Of a stretch of 45,267 bases of DNA, positions 27,651 to 35,760 are shown piece after piece. The first letter of the stretch is position 1, and each line of letters opens with the position of its first letter. A program made the position numbers and the translations under genes. The stretch spans positions 1 to 45,267 of the forward strand of contig JAATGU010000108.1 in assembly GCA_015654535.1 (NCBI GenBank), in the 5' to 3' direction. The notes beneath the pieces are model-generated. The model was given only the letters and a program-made list of their open reading frames with translations. It was not told the DNA's origin and did no database searches. The stretch comes from Bacteroidales bacterium. GTDB taxonomy: Bacteria > Bacteroidota > Bacteroidia > Bacteroidales > Bacteroidaceae.

Positions 27651-28065
27651 ATAAATATTTAATACCAAGTTGCATTGAGAGACGATAAAAATAATTTTTT
27701 ATCTTGTGAGACTATTTGACTAAGGTATACCGTAAAGAGTCCTGCAAAGACGGATAGTAATTTAAGTTTATAGCAAAAAAAATAATAAATTGAGGTTTGG
27801 ACTTAAAATGCCGTTTATTTGCCTTCGCTAATGCAAAATTGGTGATAGATCGCCTCAATAGTGATGCATAAGTGGCGGATAAGTGATGAATGAATATGCG
27901 CTTTATAAAAATAAAGCCTATAAATCAACGCATTAAGTTAAGATCGTGATAGGTGATAGAGTGTGGCGTTTTTTTTGTACTAGTAAACAATTGAAAAGCA
28001 TTCATAGAATAAATATTCATAACAATCCTCAGCCCAGCGCATACCTTTTAAGGGATGACTAAATA

Positions 28066-28893
28066 TTATTGATTTAACGAAGCTTGTTCCATTTTCTTTT
28101 TGACAAAACGAATTTTAAGGTTTGCTTCTTTCAACTCTTTCTTTATTTGTGTTATACCAGCGAATATTTGTCCCAGGTTATAAACTTCAAAGATGGCCTT
28201 ACGATCGAGTGGAGAAATATTTACCACATACTTACGAATACCAATATATTCCAATTTTATATTCTGATCTTTATTAAGACTAATAAAATTGGCTACTCCT
28301 CCATCAGAACCAATCCGATAATCTACTTTCTCTGTTCTCAATCCTGAATCCGTTGATTCATAAACACTGTTACTAGCAGGAGTCTGAGCAAAACTTCCAT
28401 CTGCGACACTAACTCTGATTGCACGATGATGAATAAACGAACCACCACAATAAACAGAAGTAAGAGAAAAATCGCCCAATTCACTTACCTGAGCGCATAA
28501 ATAGGTACGATGAAAATTTTTCCCCGAAGTTTGGGAAGGATAAAAATAGTTGCCTACATCTTGATATTCTGCATTTTTTTCAAGAACAAACATTTTCTTT
28601 TTTCCATCGACCTCCAACTGTTTCACCTTTAGCATGCTATCCAAATAAGCCACACTCTTTTCTTGTTCCTGCAACTCAACCTTCTGCATCAAGCTGATTC
28701 CTTGTTGGCGAGCATTAAAAGCTTTTGGGAAAAGTATCTTTATACTATCCAACTGCAATTTCGCTTCACTATAATCTCCTTGTGCTAAAGCGCTTTCTGC
28801 TGCCTGTAATCTTAAGGTTGCTTTTTTCTCTCCATTGTCACCGCAAGCGGTCAGTACAAAAGCGATCAATGCTATGATTCCAAATCTTCTCAT
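28066..28893 (-). CDS. Conserved lipoprotein of unknown function
   Basis: A 275-residue protein with a lipoprotein signal: MRRFGIIALIAFVLTAC with the lipid-modified Cys17. A helical segment with a tetratricopeptide-like feel (LQAAESALAQGDYSEAKLQLDSIKILFP, about 28-56) follows, then a predicted coiled coil (about 65-95). A beta-rich domain with conserved aromatic residues comes next (about 105-235), and then a charged helical tail. I do not recognise a named family. It should sit in the outer membrane facing the periplasm. It is single-gene and divergent from cca. Confidence 0.7.
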   Translation of the reverse strand: MRRFGIIALIAFVLTACGDNGEKKATLRLQAAESALAQGDYSEAKLQLDSIKILFPKAFNARQQGISLMQKVELQEQEKSVAYLDSMLKVKQLEVDGKKKMFVLEKNAEYQDVGNYFYPSQTSGKNFHRTYLCAQVSELGDFSLTSVYCGGSFIHHRAIRVSVADGSFAQTPASNSVYESTDSGLRTEKVDYRIGSDGGVANFISLNKDQNIKLEYIGIRKYVVNISPLDRKAIFEVYNLGQIFAGITQIKKELKEANLKIRFVKKKMEQASLNQ

Positions 28894-28916
28894 CCTTATT
28901 TTTTTATTATAGAGAA

Positions 28917-28924
28917 CAAAAATA
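28917..28924 (-). promoter_or_regulatory. Candidate -7 box for the lipoprotein gene
   Basis: Minus-strand TATTTTTG fits TAnnTTTG and lies 23 bases upstream of the ATG. Confidence 0.45.
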
Positions 28925-28967
28925 CAATTAAATTGCTAAAACGACCTGCTAACTGCCCAATTTATTG

Positions 28968-28975
28968 TATTTTTG
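28968..28975 (+). promoter_or_regulatory. Candidate -7 box for cca
   Basis: TATTTTTG fits TAnnTTTG and lies 25 bases before the ATG at 29001. An in-frame TTG at 28992 would leave only about ten leader bases, so the ATG is preferred. Confidence 0.45.
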
Positions 28976-29000
28976 TGCACTTTTATGAATATTGGCAAAC

Positions 29001-30431
29001 ATGCAAATTACGAAAGAAGATTTAAAAACATACTTTAGCGACAGCATATTTACTGTGATTTCAGAGACTGCGGACCGTCTCGGTTTGGAATGTTACGTAG
29101 TAGGAGGATATGTTCGCGATATATTCCTGCAACGTTCATCGAAAGATATTGATGTGGTAGTTGTGGGAAACGGAATAAAAATGGCAGAGGCGTTAGGAAA
29201 GAAATTAGGAAAAAAGGCACACGTCTCCATCTTTAAAAATTTTGGGACAGCCCAAGTAAAATATGGCAATATAGAAATTGAGTTTGTAGGAGCCCGGAAA
29301 GAATCTTATCAAAGAGATTCGCGTAAACCTATTGTGGAAGACGGTACACTGGAAGACGATCAGAATCGCCGTGATTTTACCATCAACGCTTTAGCAGTGT
29401 GCCTCAATAAAGAACAATTTGGCGAATTAATTGATCCTTTTTCAGGAATCGAAGATTTGGAAAAAAGGATTATACGCACTCCACTAGACCCTGATATTAC
29501 TTTTAGTGATGATCCGCTGCGGATGATGCGCGGCATTCGTTTTGCTACGCAACTTAATTTCCATATAGAAGAAGAGACTTTCGAATCAATCAAACATAAC
29601 AAAGAGCGTATCGAGATTATTTCCAAAGAACGCATTGCCGAAGAACTGAATAAAATCCTTGCATCCCCTCGCCCTTCAATTGGCTTTGTTCTATTGGATG
29701 AGTGTGGATTATTGGAGCTTATTTTCCCCGAGTTAATCACTCTACAAGGAATAGAAAGCAGAAATGGACGGGCACATAAAGATAATTTCTACCATACTTT
29801 GGAAGTGCTTGATAATCTTTCACAGCACACAGACAACCTTTGGCTCCGATGGGCGGCTTTACTTCACGATATAGCTAAACCTATTTGCAAACGGTGGGAA
29901 CCTAAAGTGGGCTGGACCTTTCATAATCATAATTTTGTAGGTGAGAAAATGGTACCTAACATTTTCCGCAATATGAAGTTACCTATGAATGAAAAGATGA
30001 AATATGTGCAAAAAATGGTTGGCCTCCATATGCGTCCCATTGCTCTTGCAGAAGAGATTGTAACAGATTCTGCCATTCGTCGTCTCCTCTTTGATGCCGG
30101 TGATGATATTGATGAATTAATGACCCTTTGTGAAGCAGACATTACCTCTAAAAATCAGGTACGCAAACAAAAATTCCTGGATAACTTTCAACTGGTTCGT
30201 AAAAAACTAAAAGACCTGGAAGAGAAAGACCGCATCCGCAACTTCCAGCCACCCATCTCCGGTGAAGAGATAATGGAAACATTTGGTTTAGGCCCATGCC
30301 GGCAAGTAGGAACAATAAAAAGCCTTATCAAAGACGCAATTTTGGATGGCGTTATTCCCAATGAATACGAAGCAGCTTATAACTATATGATGGAAAAAGC
30401 TAAAAAGTTAGGATTAAAATCGATTAAATAA
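29001..30431 (+). CDS. cca: CCA-adding tRNA nucleotidyltransferase with HD domain
   Basis: A 476-residue enzyme that adds or repairs the 3' CCA end of tRNA. The nucleotidyltransferase head has GGYVRD and the metal-binding DIDVVVVG. The template motif [10 protein letters not shown] and the neck segment [16 protein letters not shown] follow. Downstream is an HD phosphohydrolase domain with LLHDIAKP, as often found in CCA enzymes and poly(A)-polymerase-like relatives. It is followed after 21 bases by the hemolysin III gene, so the two are probably cotranscribed. Confidence 0.92.
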   Translation: MQITKEDLKTYFSDSIFTVISETADRLGLECYVVGGYVRDIFLQRSSKDIDVVVVGNGIKMAEALGKKLGKKAHVSIFKNFGTAQVKYGNIEIEFVGARKESYQRDSRKPIVEDGTLEDDQNRRDFTINALAVCLNKEQFGELIDPFSGIEDLEKRIIRTPLDPDITFSDDPLRMMRGIRFATQLNFHIEEETFESIKHNKERIEIISKERIAEELNKILASPRPSIGFVLLDECGLLELIFPELITLQGIESRNGRAHKDNFYHTLEVLDNLSQHTDNLWLRWAALLHDIAKPICKRWEPKVGWTFHNHNFVGEKMVPNIFRNMKLPMNEKMKYVQKMVGLHMRPIALAEEIVTDSAIRRLLFDAGDDIDELMTLCEADITSKNQVRKQKFLDNFQLVRKKLKDLEEKDRIRNFQPPISGEEIMETFGLGPCRQVGTIKSLIKDAILDGVIPNEYEAAYNYMMEKAKKLGLKSIK

Positions 30432-30452
30432 ATCTTAGAAAAAAAAGAAGAT

Positions 30453-31103
30453 ATGAAAAAGGAAAGATATACTAAAGGCGAAGAAATTGCGAATGCAAGT
30501 TCCCACGGATTAGGTATTTTACTGGGAATCATTGCTGGGATTATATTGATGCGCGGAGCCATTCAAACGAATGATATGTGGATAATGGTCAGTTTTGCCA
30601 TTTATCTGTTCGGGATGTTGTCTTCTTACATAACCTCTACTTGGTATCATACTTGTACCAATGTGAATAGAAAAGCCTTACTCCGCAAATTTGATCACGG
30701 AGCAATTTATTTGCATATCGCAGGAACTTATACTCCTTTTACCTTAGTTGTTCTTCGAAATGCAGGCGCTTGGGGATGGTCTTTGTTTGCATTTGTCTGG
30801 GCTTCGGCAATAGTAGGATTTATTCTTAGCTTTATCAAACTAAAAGAGCACAGTTATTTGGAAACCGTTTGCTATATTGCCATGGGAGGTTCTATTCTCG
30901 TAGCCTTTAAGCCCCTAATAGATTGCCTTTCTCCATTGGGGTCCATCAATGCAGTATATTGGCTGATTGGTGGTGGCGTTTCATACATTATAGGAGCTTT
31001 GTTTTACTCCCTGACTAAAATGCGCTACATGCATTCTGTCTTCCATCTCTTTGTTTTAGGAGGAAGCGTTTGTCACATCATTGCCATCTACTCCATCTTA
31101 TAA
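30453..31103 (+). CDS. Hemolysin III / PAQR family membrane protein (TrhA-like)
   Basis: A 216-residue inner-membrane protein with seven predicted membrane segments. The family's metal-binding histidine positions are visible in ASSHGLG, STWYHTC and the C-terminal HSVFHLFVLGGSVCH. FDHGAIYLHIAGTYTPF is the characteristic central motif. Bacterial relatives (TrhA, YqfA) influence membrane lipid state. A haemolytic role is not implied. Confidence 0.9.
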   Translation: MKKERYTKGEEIANASSHGLGILLGIIAGIILMRGAIQTNDMWIMVSFAIYLFGMLSSYITSTWYHTCTNVNRKALLRKFDHGAIYLHIAGTYTPFTLVVLRNAGAWGWSLFAFVWASAIVGFILSFIKLKEHSYLETVCYIAMGGSILVAFKPLIDCLSPLGSINAVYWLIGGGVSYIIGALFYSLTKMRYMHSVFHLFVLGGSVCHIIAIYSIL

Positions 31104-31159
31104 TTCTTTTTTAGTTAAGTGTTCTTTTTATAATTATCAGAAGATAAAAATAATTAATT

Positions 31160-31714
31160 ATGTATCAAAATCAGGTATTCGACCATTTTCAACTTCCGGA
31201 AGAATTTACAGAGTTTAGTGATTGCACGTTCAGCAATTCAAACTTCTCTGAATGTAATCTGCATTCGTATGAATTTACGGATTGCACTTTCCTTTCTTGT
31301 GATTTTTCAATGAGTAAATTGGAAGGTACTATCTTTTCAAAAATCAAATTCATACATTGCAAACTACTCGGAGTAGATTTCAGTAAGTGTGCAAAATTTG
31401 GATTTTCCGTACAATTTGAAAAATGCATATTAAATTATAGTTTGTTCTTCAAAAACAATTTGAAAAAAACTTCATTCATTGAATGTACTATTAGAGAAGG
31501 TTTATTTTCTGAGGCAAACCTCAATTTGGCTCTCTTCAACAAATGCGATCTGGAAGGAACGGCTTTTGAAAATAACAATTTAGAAGGATGCGATTTCAGT
31601 ACGGCCGACAATTACCGGATTTCACCTGATAATAATCGGATCAAAAAAGCTAAGTTTTCCTACCCAGGAGTACTCGGACTTTTAACTCAATACAACATTA
31701 TCATTGAAAATTAA
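31160..31714 (+). CDS. Pentapeptide-repeat protein, cysteine-rich
   Basis: A 184-residue protein built from pentapeptide repeats (A/C/S-N/D-F/L-X-X), giving a right-handed quadrilateral beta-helix from about residue 15 to 155. About one repeat in two carries Cys (e.g. FSDCTF, FSECNL, FTDCTF). A short C-terminal module, IKKAKFSYPGVLGLLTQYNI, resembles the end of Qnr/MfpA-like relatives, but DNA-gyrase protection cannot be claimed. The 3' end lies three bases from the end of the convergent cysE gene. Confidence 0.85.
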   Translation: MYQNQVFDHFQLPEEFTEFSDCTFSNSNFSECNLHSYEFTDCTFLSCDFSMSKLEGTIFSKIKFIHCKLLGVDFSKCAKFGFSVQFEKCILNYSLFFKNNLKKTSFIECTIREGLFSEANLNLALFNKCDLEGTAFENNNLEGCDFSTADNYRISPDNNRIKKAKFSYPGVLGLLTQYNIIIEN

Positions 31715-31717
31715 ATA

Positions 31718-32623
31718 TTAAATGCCCAAACCATCTGTGAAAGAGCTTTCCACAGCCTTTTGTTGTAAGATACGTGAGTATGGAGGAACCGCATTTGTTT
31801 GCCAAACATTACCTCCAATAACCGAATCATGTCCAATCACAATACGTCCCAAAATAGTGGAGTTTGAGTAAATAATAACATTATCTTCCAATATAGGATG
31901 ACGCGGAATATCCTTTGGAGTCTCTCTATCAGCTAACACAAAGCTCTTGCTACCAAGTGTTACTCCTTGATAAAGCCTGACATGATTTCCAATAATACAC
32001 GTTTCACCAATCACAACTCCTGTACCATGATCTATACTGAAATATTCACCAATCTTAGCTCCCGGATGAATATCAATGCCGGTCTCAGAATGTGCCAATT
32101 CAGAAATGAAACGTGGGATTGCAGGAACTCCAAGTAAAAGAAGTTCATGAGCTATCCGATGATTTAATAATGCTTTAATCGAAGGATAACAAAAAATGAC
32201 CTCTCCATAACTCTTTGCTGCAGGATCTCCATCAAAAATTGCTTTTACATCCGTGCAAAGCAATCGTTTTATTTCAGGAATCTTATCAATAAACGTAACA
32301 GCAAGTTGCGAAGCTTTGATCTTTACTTCTTTGCTGGACATTTTATCAGAACTAAAACGGATACCATTATGGATCTGTTCTAACAACAAAGTATATAACT
32401 TTTCTGTGTTCATTCCGATATAATAGTGAAGCGTTGTTTGATTGGTAATTGAGTCACCAAAAAAGCCAGGAAAAATTATCGTTTTAATCAACTCCACAAT
32501 TTCAACCAATTTGTCAATAGATGGCAAAGGTTCATCATATTGGGGGATATATTTATACTCATCTGCAGAATGTTGAGAGAGTATGTTCACATTTTTCAAT
32601 ATAGTTTCAATAGGACTTAGCAT
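31718..32623 (-). CDS. cysE: Serine O-acetyltransferase
   Basis: A 301-residue cytoplasmic enzyme that makes O-acetylserine from serine and acetyl-CoA, the carbon acceptor for sulfide in cysteine synthesis. An N-terminal helical domain (about 1-170) precedes a left-handed beta-helix of hexapeptide repeats. The landmarks are GIDIHPGAKIG, FSIDHGTGVVIGE and LYQGVTLG. The long N-terminal region fits the SAT/EpsC-like forms of Bacteroidetes. It is the last gene of the sulfur block. Paired dyads immediately upstream suggest its own regulated promoter rather than simple read-through from cysH. Confidence 0.93.
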   Translation of the reverse strand: MLSPIETILKNVNILSQHSADEYKYIPQYDEPLPSIDKLVEIVELIKTIIFPGFFGDSITNQTTLHYYIGMNTEKLYTLLLEQIHNGIRFSSDKMSSKEVKIKASQLAVTFIDKIPEIKRLLCTDVKAIFDGDPAAKSYGEVIFCYPSIKALLNHRIAHELLLLGVPAIPRFISELAHSETGIDIHPGAKIGEYFSIDHGTGVVIGETCIIGNHVRLYQGVTLGSKSFVLADRETPKDIPRHPILEDNVIIYSNSTILGRIVIGHDSVIGGNVWQTNAVPPYSRILQQKAVESSFTDGLGI

Positions 32624-32651
32624 GACTATTAATTTATTAATTAAACTGATG

Positions 32652-32679
32652 CAAAGTTCTATAAAAATTCATATTCAAA
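32652..32679 (-). promoter_or_regulatory. Candidate cysE promoter
   Basis: Minus-strand TTTG (32676-32679) and, 16 bases on, GAACTTTG (32652-32659, one mismatch to TAnnTTTG). The spacing is slightly short. The paired dyads begin four bases upstream of the TTTG. Confidence 0.35.
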
Positions 32680-32682
32680 GAA

Positions 32683-32720
32683 TCCCATTCTTATGGCAAT
32701 TACATACCATAATAATGGGA
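32683..32720 (-). promoter_or_regulatory. Paired TACCAT-type dyads upstream of cysE (operator or hairpin)
   Basis: TCCCATTCTTATGGCA (32683-32698) and TACCATAATAATGGGA (32705-32720) are each 16-bp dyads, 22 bp apart. Together they can also fold into a 16-bp hairpin with two mismatches. Similar dyads precede cysD and the hemC fusion. They sit just upstream of the candidate -33 box, the usual place for an activator. A role as the cysDNH terminator is the alternative. The T-run after the stem is weak (TTCTTTG). Confidence 0.5.
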
Positions 32721-32727
32721 TAAGAAT

Positions 32728-33438
32728 TTAAGACTTACGATGTAGTCCGCACTCCTTATTGTTAGGATTTTCCCACCACCAGCGACCGGCTCGTACATCT
32801 TCTCCCGGTTCTACAGCTCTGGTACAAGGTTGACATCCTATACTGGGGAAACCTTTATCGTGTAATTTATTGTAAGGAACCTGTTGATTATGAATGTATT
32901 CCCACACTTGCTCTTCAGAATAATTAATCAATGGATTTAATTTTATGAGTCCATTGGCCTGATCCCATTCCAAAAGGTGCAAATCCTTGCGAGTAACAGA
33001 TTGCTCATGTCTCAATCCACATATCCAAACATCCAATCCTTTAAAAGCTCGTTGCAAAGGTTCTATCTTACGAACCCAGCAGCAAGCTTTACGCTGATCT
33101 ATTCCAGAATAAAATCCATTTATGCCATCCTTCTTTACTAATCCCTCCACTCCTTTATAATCCGGGAAATATACATCCAGTTTTATCCCATACTTTTCGT
33201 TTGTTTTTTCAATTAACCGATAAGTCTCAGGGAATAACCGACCTGTATCCAAGGTGAATATTTTAGTATCCGAAGATATTTTTACAATCATATCGGTCAA
33301 GACCTGATCTTCTATACCAAGACTGGATGCCAAGGCTATTCTTCCTTTATAGGTGTGAAGGAAATAAGTCAGGACTTCCTCTGCCGAGCATTGATTCAAC
33401 TCCCGGTTCAATTTTTCTATTTCTTCTTTACTTATCAT
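32728..33438 (-). CDS. cysH: Fe-S adenylylsulfate (APS) reductase
   Basis: A 236-residue cytoplasmic enzyme that reduces activated sulfate to sulfite. It has the PP-loop-like start SSLGIEDQVLTDM, the LDTGRLFPETY substrate segment and the catalytic Cys230 in ECGLH. The [4Fe-4S] ligands Cys119-Cys120 and Cys202/Cys205 are present. This cluster pattern is known for APS-using rather than PAPS-using enzymes, in line with there being no APS kinase in the block. Its ATG directly follows the cysN stop with no gap. Confidence 0.93.
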   Translation of the reverse strand: MISKEEIEKLNRELNQCSAEEVLTYFLHTYKGRIALASSLGIEDQVLTDMIVKISSDTKIFTLDTGRLFPETYRLIEKTNEKYGIKLDVYFPDYKGVEGLVKKDGINGFYSGIDQRKACCWVRKIEPLQRAFKGLDVWICGLRHEQSVTRKDLHLLEWDQANGLIKLNPLINYSEEQVWEYIHNQQVPYNKLHDKGFPSIGCQPCTRAVEPGEDVRAGRWWWENPNNKECGLHRKS

Positions 33439-34734
33439 TTATATAGCAAATGTTTGATCTTCTAAATCGGGAACAATCATTCCTGCTCCTACTGTTTCAA
33501 AAGTATATTCATCAATAATAACCAGACTACCCGTCGTACGATTTTCCGCATAAGAATCATATTTGAGCGGGCGGGAAGTCTTCAGGGTAATGTGAGCTAT
33601 ATCATTCATCCCAACCACAATAGATTCACCATAAACCTCTTCTAAACTATTAATATTCACTTTGAAACGAACATCCTTAACAACACCGCGCACTTCATCC
33701 GTAGTGTGGCGAATAATATATTTTCCTCCTATCCTGAGGGGACTGTGATTGAGCCAACAAATCATCAAAGATATGTTTGACCCCACCTTCGTTGGTGCCT
33801 TTTCTTTTACAATCATATCGCCTCTACTCACATCCACATTATCGGATAAACGTATAGTTACGGACTGGGGAGCAAATGCTTCTTCCAATTCTCTCTCGCC
33901 TTCATTGATTGCAAAGATAGTAGAAGTGGTTCCGGAAGACAATACTGTAATCCGGTCGCCCACTTTAAACGATCCTCCGGCTATACGTCCCGCATATCCT
34001 CTATAGTCATGGAAGTCATCATTATAGGGACGAATCACATATTGCACCGGAAAGCGGGCTGCCAGTTTGCTTTCATCCAAACGGACAGGAAGTTCCTCCA
34101 ATAATTTTAAAAGGGGAGTTCCTTTATACCAAGACGTACGTTTGGATTGCTCCACCACATTGTCACCGTCTTTGGCAGAAATAGGGAAGAAATAGACATT
34201 CTTTATGTCCAACTTCTCTACAATAGCCAGATATTCCTCTTTTATTTTATTGAACACCTCTTCGGAAAAATCAACTAAATCCATCTTGTTTACAGCAACA
34301 ATTATATGAGGAATCCTCAATAGTGAGGCTATATATGAGTGACGCAAGGTTTGTTCAATAATTCCATTCCGGGCATCAATTAGAATAATGGCCGCATCGG
34401 CTGTGGATGCTCCGGTAACCATATTACGGGTATATTCTATGTGTCCAGGAGTATCGGCGATAATAAACTTTCGCTTGGGAGTGGCAAAATAACGATACGC
34501 CACATCAATGGTAATCCCCTGTTCGCGCTCTGCACGCAAACCATCCGTAAGAAGAGCCAAATTTACTTCAATATTGCCCAGACGGTTACTTGCCGCCGTC
34601 ACCGCTTCCATCTGATCTTCAAAAATTGATTTACTATCGTAGAGCAACCGTCCGATAAGAGTGCTTTTTCCATCATCAACGCTCCCAGCTGTGGTGAAGC
34701 GAAGTAATTCCATATCCAAATATCCTGTGTTCAT
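33439..34734 (-). CDS. cysN: Sulfate adenylyltransferase subunit 1 (GTPase)
   Basis: A 431-residue EF-Tu-like GTPase that drives ATP sulfurylase. The P-loop is GSVDDGKST (17-25), the G2/G3 region has DTPGH (94-98), and the guanine-specificity motif is NKMD. The beta-barrel domains II and III follow. There is no C-terminal APS-kinase (CysC) fusion, which is found in several other bacteria. The gene lies 14 bases after cysD and abuts cysH. Confidence 0.95.
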   Translation of the reverse strand: MNTGYLDMELLRFTTAGSVDDGKSTLIGRLLYDSKSIFEDQMEAVTAASNRLGNIEVNLALLTDGLRAEREQGITIDVAYRYFATPKRKFIIADTPGHIEYTRNMVTGASTADAAIILIDARNGIIEQTLRHSYIASLLRIPHIIVAVNKMDLVDFSEEVFNKIKEEYLAIVEKLDIKNVYFFPISAKDGDNVVEQSKRTSWYKGTPLLKLLEELPVRLDESKLAARFPVQYVIRPYNDDFHDYRGYAGRIAGGSFKVGDRITVLSSGTTSTIFAINEGERELEEAFAPQSVTIRLSDNVDVSRGDMIVKEKAPTKVGSNISLMICWLNHSPLRIGGKYIIRHTTDEVRGVVKDVRFKVNINSLEEVYGESIVVGMNDIAHITLKTSRPLKYDSYAENRTTGSLVIIDEYTFETVGAGMIVPDLEDQTFAI

Positions 34735-34748
34735 ATCGTTTTGTTATC

Positions 34749-35654
34749 TTAAAAATATCCTTCTTTCTTTCTATCTTCCATCGCCGCCTCAGAACGTTTA
34801 TCATCCGATCGTCCTCCTCGCTCCGTTACCCGTGACGAAGCGATCTCGTCAATAATATCCTCCAAACTATTAGCCCGAGAAATGGTTAGCCCAGTACAGG
34901 TAACATCGCCGATAGTACGACAACGGACATGCTTTTTCACCACAACCTCATCAGGTTTAAGAGGAATACAAGGTAAAGCAGCCATCCATATTCCATCACG
35001 CTGAAAGACTTCCCGTTCGTGGGTATAGTAAAGGCTTGGAAGTTCTATACCTTCCTGCAGGATGTATTGCCACACATCCATCTCTGTCCAGTTACTGATA
35101 GGAAACACACGAAAATGTTCGCCCTGTTGTTTCTTTCCATTAAATATATTCCAAAGCTCAGGTCGTTGATTCTTTGGGTCCCACTGTCCAAATTCGTCGC
35201 GGTGAGAGAAAAACCGTTCTTTAGCTCTTGCCTTTTCTTCATCCCTACGAGCACCACCCAAGGCTGCATCGAACTTATTTGCTTCGAGTGCATCGAGTAA
35301 TGTGACCGTTTGGAGTTTATTCCGACTGGCATTGTACCCATGTTCCTCCATCACCCGTCCTTTATCTATTGATTCTTGTACCGATCCTACAATTAGTTTA
35401 GCTCCTAACTTCTTAACTAATTCGTCCCGGTAAACAATTGTTTCTTCAAAGTTGTGTCCTGTATCAATATGTAGAAATGGAAAAGGAATAGCTGCGGGAT
35501 AAAATGCTTTATAGGCCAGATAAGCCATTACAATAGAGTCTTTTCCCCCGGAAAAAAGAAGAACAGGCCGTTCAAACTGCGCTGCAACCTCTCTAAGAAT
35601 ATAGATTGACTCTGACTCTAATTCTTTTAAATGGGTTAATTTGAAATCACTCAT
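34749..35654 (-). CDS. cysD: Sulfate adenylyltransferase subunit 2
   Basis: A 301-residue ATP-pyrophosphatase subunit that forms APS from ATP and sulfate with CysN. The PP-loop motif SGGKDS lies at 35-40. LHIDTGHNFEE, GGARRDEEKARAKERFFS and the C-terminal ERGGRSDDKRSEAAMEDRKK are characteristic of CysD. It is the first gene of the cysDNH unit, with three dyads in the 106-base gap before it. Confidence 0.96.
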   Translation of the reverse strand: MSDFKLTHLKELESESIYILREVAAQFERPVLLFSGGKDSIVMAYLAYKAFYPAAIPFPFLHIDTGHNFEETIVYRDELVKKLGAKLIVGSVQESIDKGRVMEEHGYNASRNKLQTVTLLDALEANKFDAALGGARRDEEKARAKERFFSHRDEFGQWDPKNQRPELWNIFNGKKQQGEHFRVFPISNWTEMDVWQYILQEGIELPSLYYTHEREVFQRDGIWMAALPCIPLKPDEVVVKKHVRCRTIGDVTCTGLTISRANSLEDIIDEIASSRVTERGGRSDDKRSEAAMEDRKKEGYF

Positions 35655-35688
35655 AATGATTACATTTAGGTGTTTTTATTTTATATCA

Positions 35689-35760
35689 CAAAGATCGGGT
35701 ATGCTTCTTATACCTACAATCCCTTATGTTAGGCATATTAGCCTACCATTAACATGGTAG
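35689..35760 (-). promoter_or_regulatory. cysD promoter region with three dyads
   Basis: The candidate -7 box is GATCTTTG (35689-35696; one mismatch to TAnnTTTG). A dyad GGTATgcttcttATACC (35698-35714) lies between the -7 and -33 positions. TAGGCATATTAGCCTA (35730-35745) and TACCATTAACATGGTA (35744-35759) lie upstream. The last is a perfect 16-bp dyad that ends one base from the hemL stop codon. Thirteen of its 16 bases match the dyad upstream of the hemC fusion. Confidence 0.55.

Larger units (their letters stand above)
27347..27977. repeat. Inverted-repeat element, arms 27347-27465 and 27861-27977
   Basis: The arms are inverted copies with outer ends CAAAAAAAA. The inner ~39 bases show one mismatch, and the middle part is more diverged. 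Within each arm an 11-bp sub-repeat (CATCACTTATC, then CGTCACTTATG) recurs. The core of about 395 bp is non-coding and contains hairpins at 27466-27480 and 27506-27520, a terminator and a TGTACA array. This fits a non-autonomous mobile element or a structured spacer. No clear target-site duplication is visible. Confidence 0.65.
27291..28065. other. 775-bp non-coding region holding a composite inverted-repeat element
   Basis: The region lies between the convergent ends of sprA and the lipoprotein gene. It contains a pair of inverted arms of about 118 bp, several hairpins and TGTACA array C. No open frame of useful size or recognisable protein is present on either strand. Confidence 0.7.

Noticed and set aside
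30453..31103. A haemolysin or virulence factor.
   Set aside because: The hemolysin III name is historical. The family is a PAQR-like membrane protein with no demonstrated toxin role implied by sequence.
32683..32720. Simple terminator of the cysDNH operon.
   Set aside because: Not excluded, but not preferred. The T-run is weak, both halves are separate 16-bp dyads like those upstream of cysD and the hemC fusion, and they sit next to the cysE -33 position.
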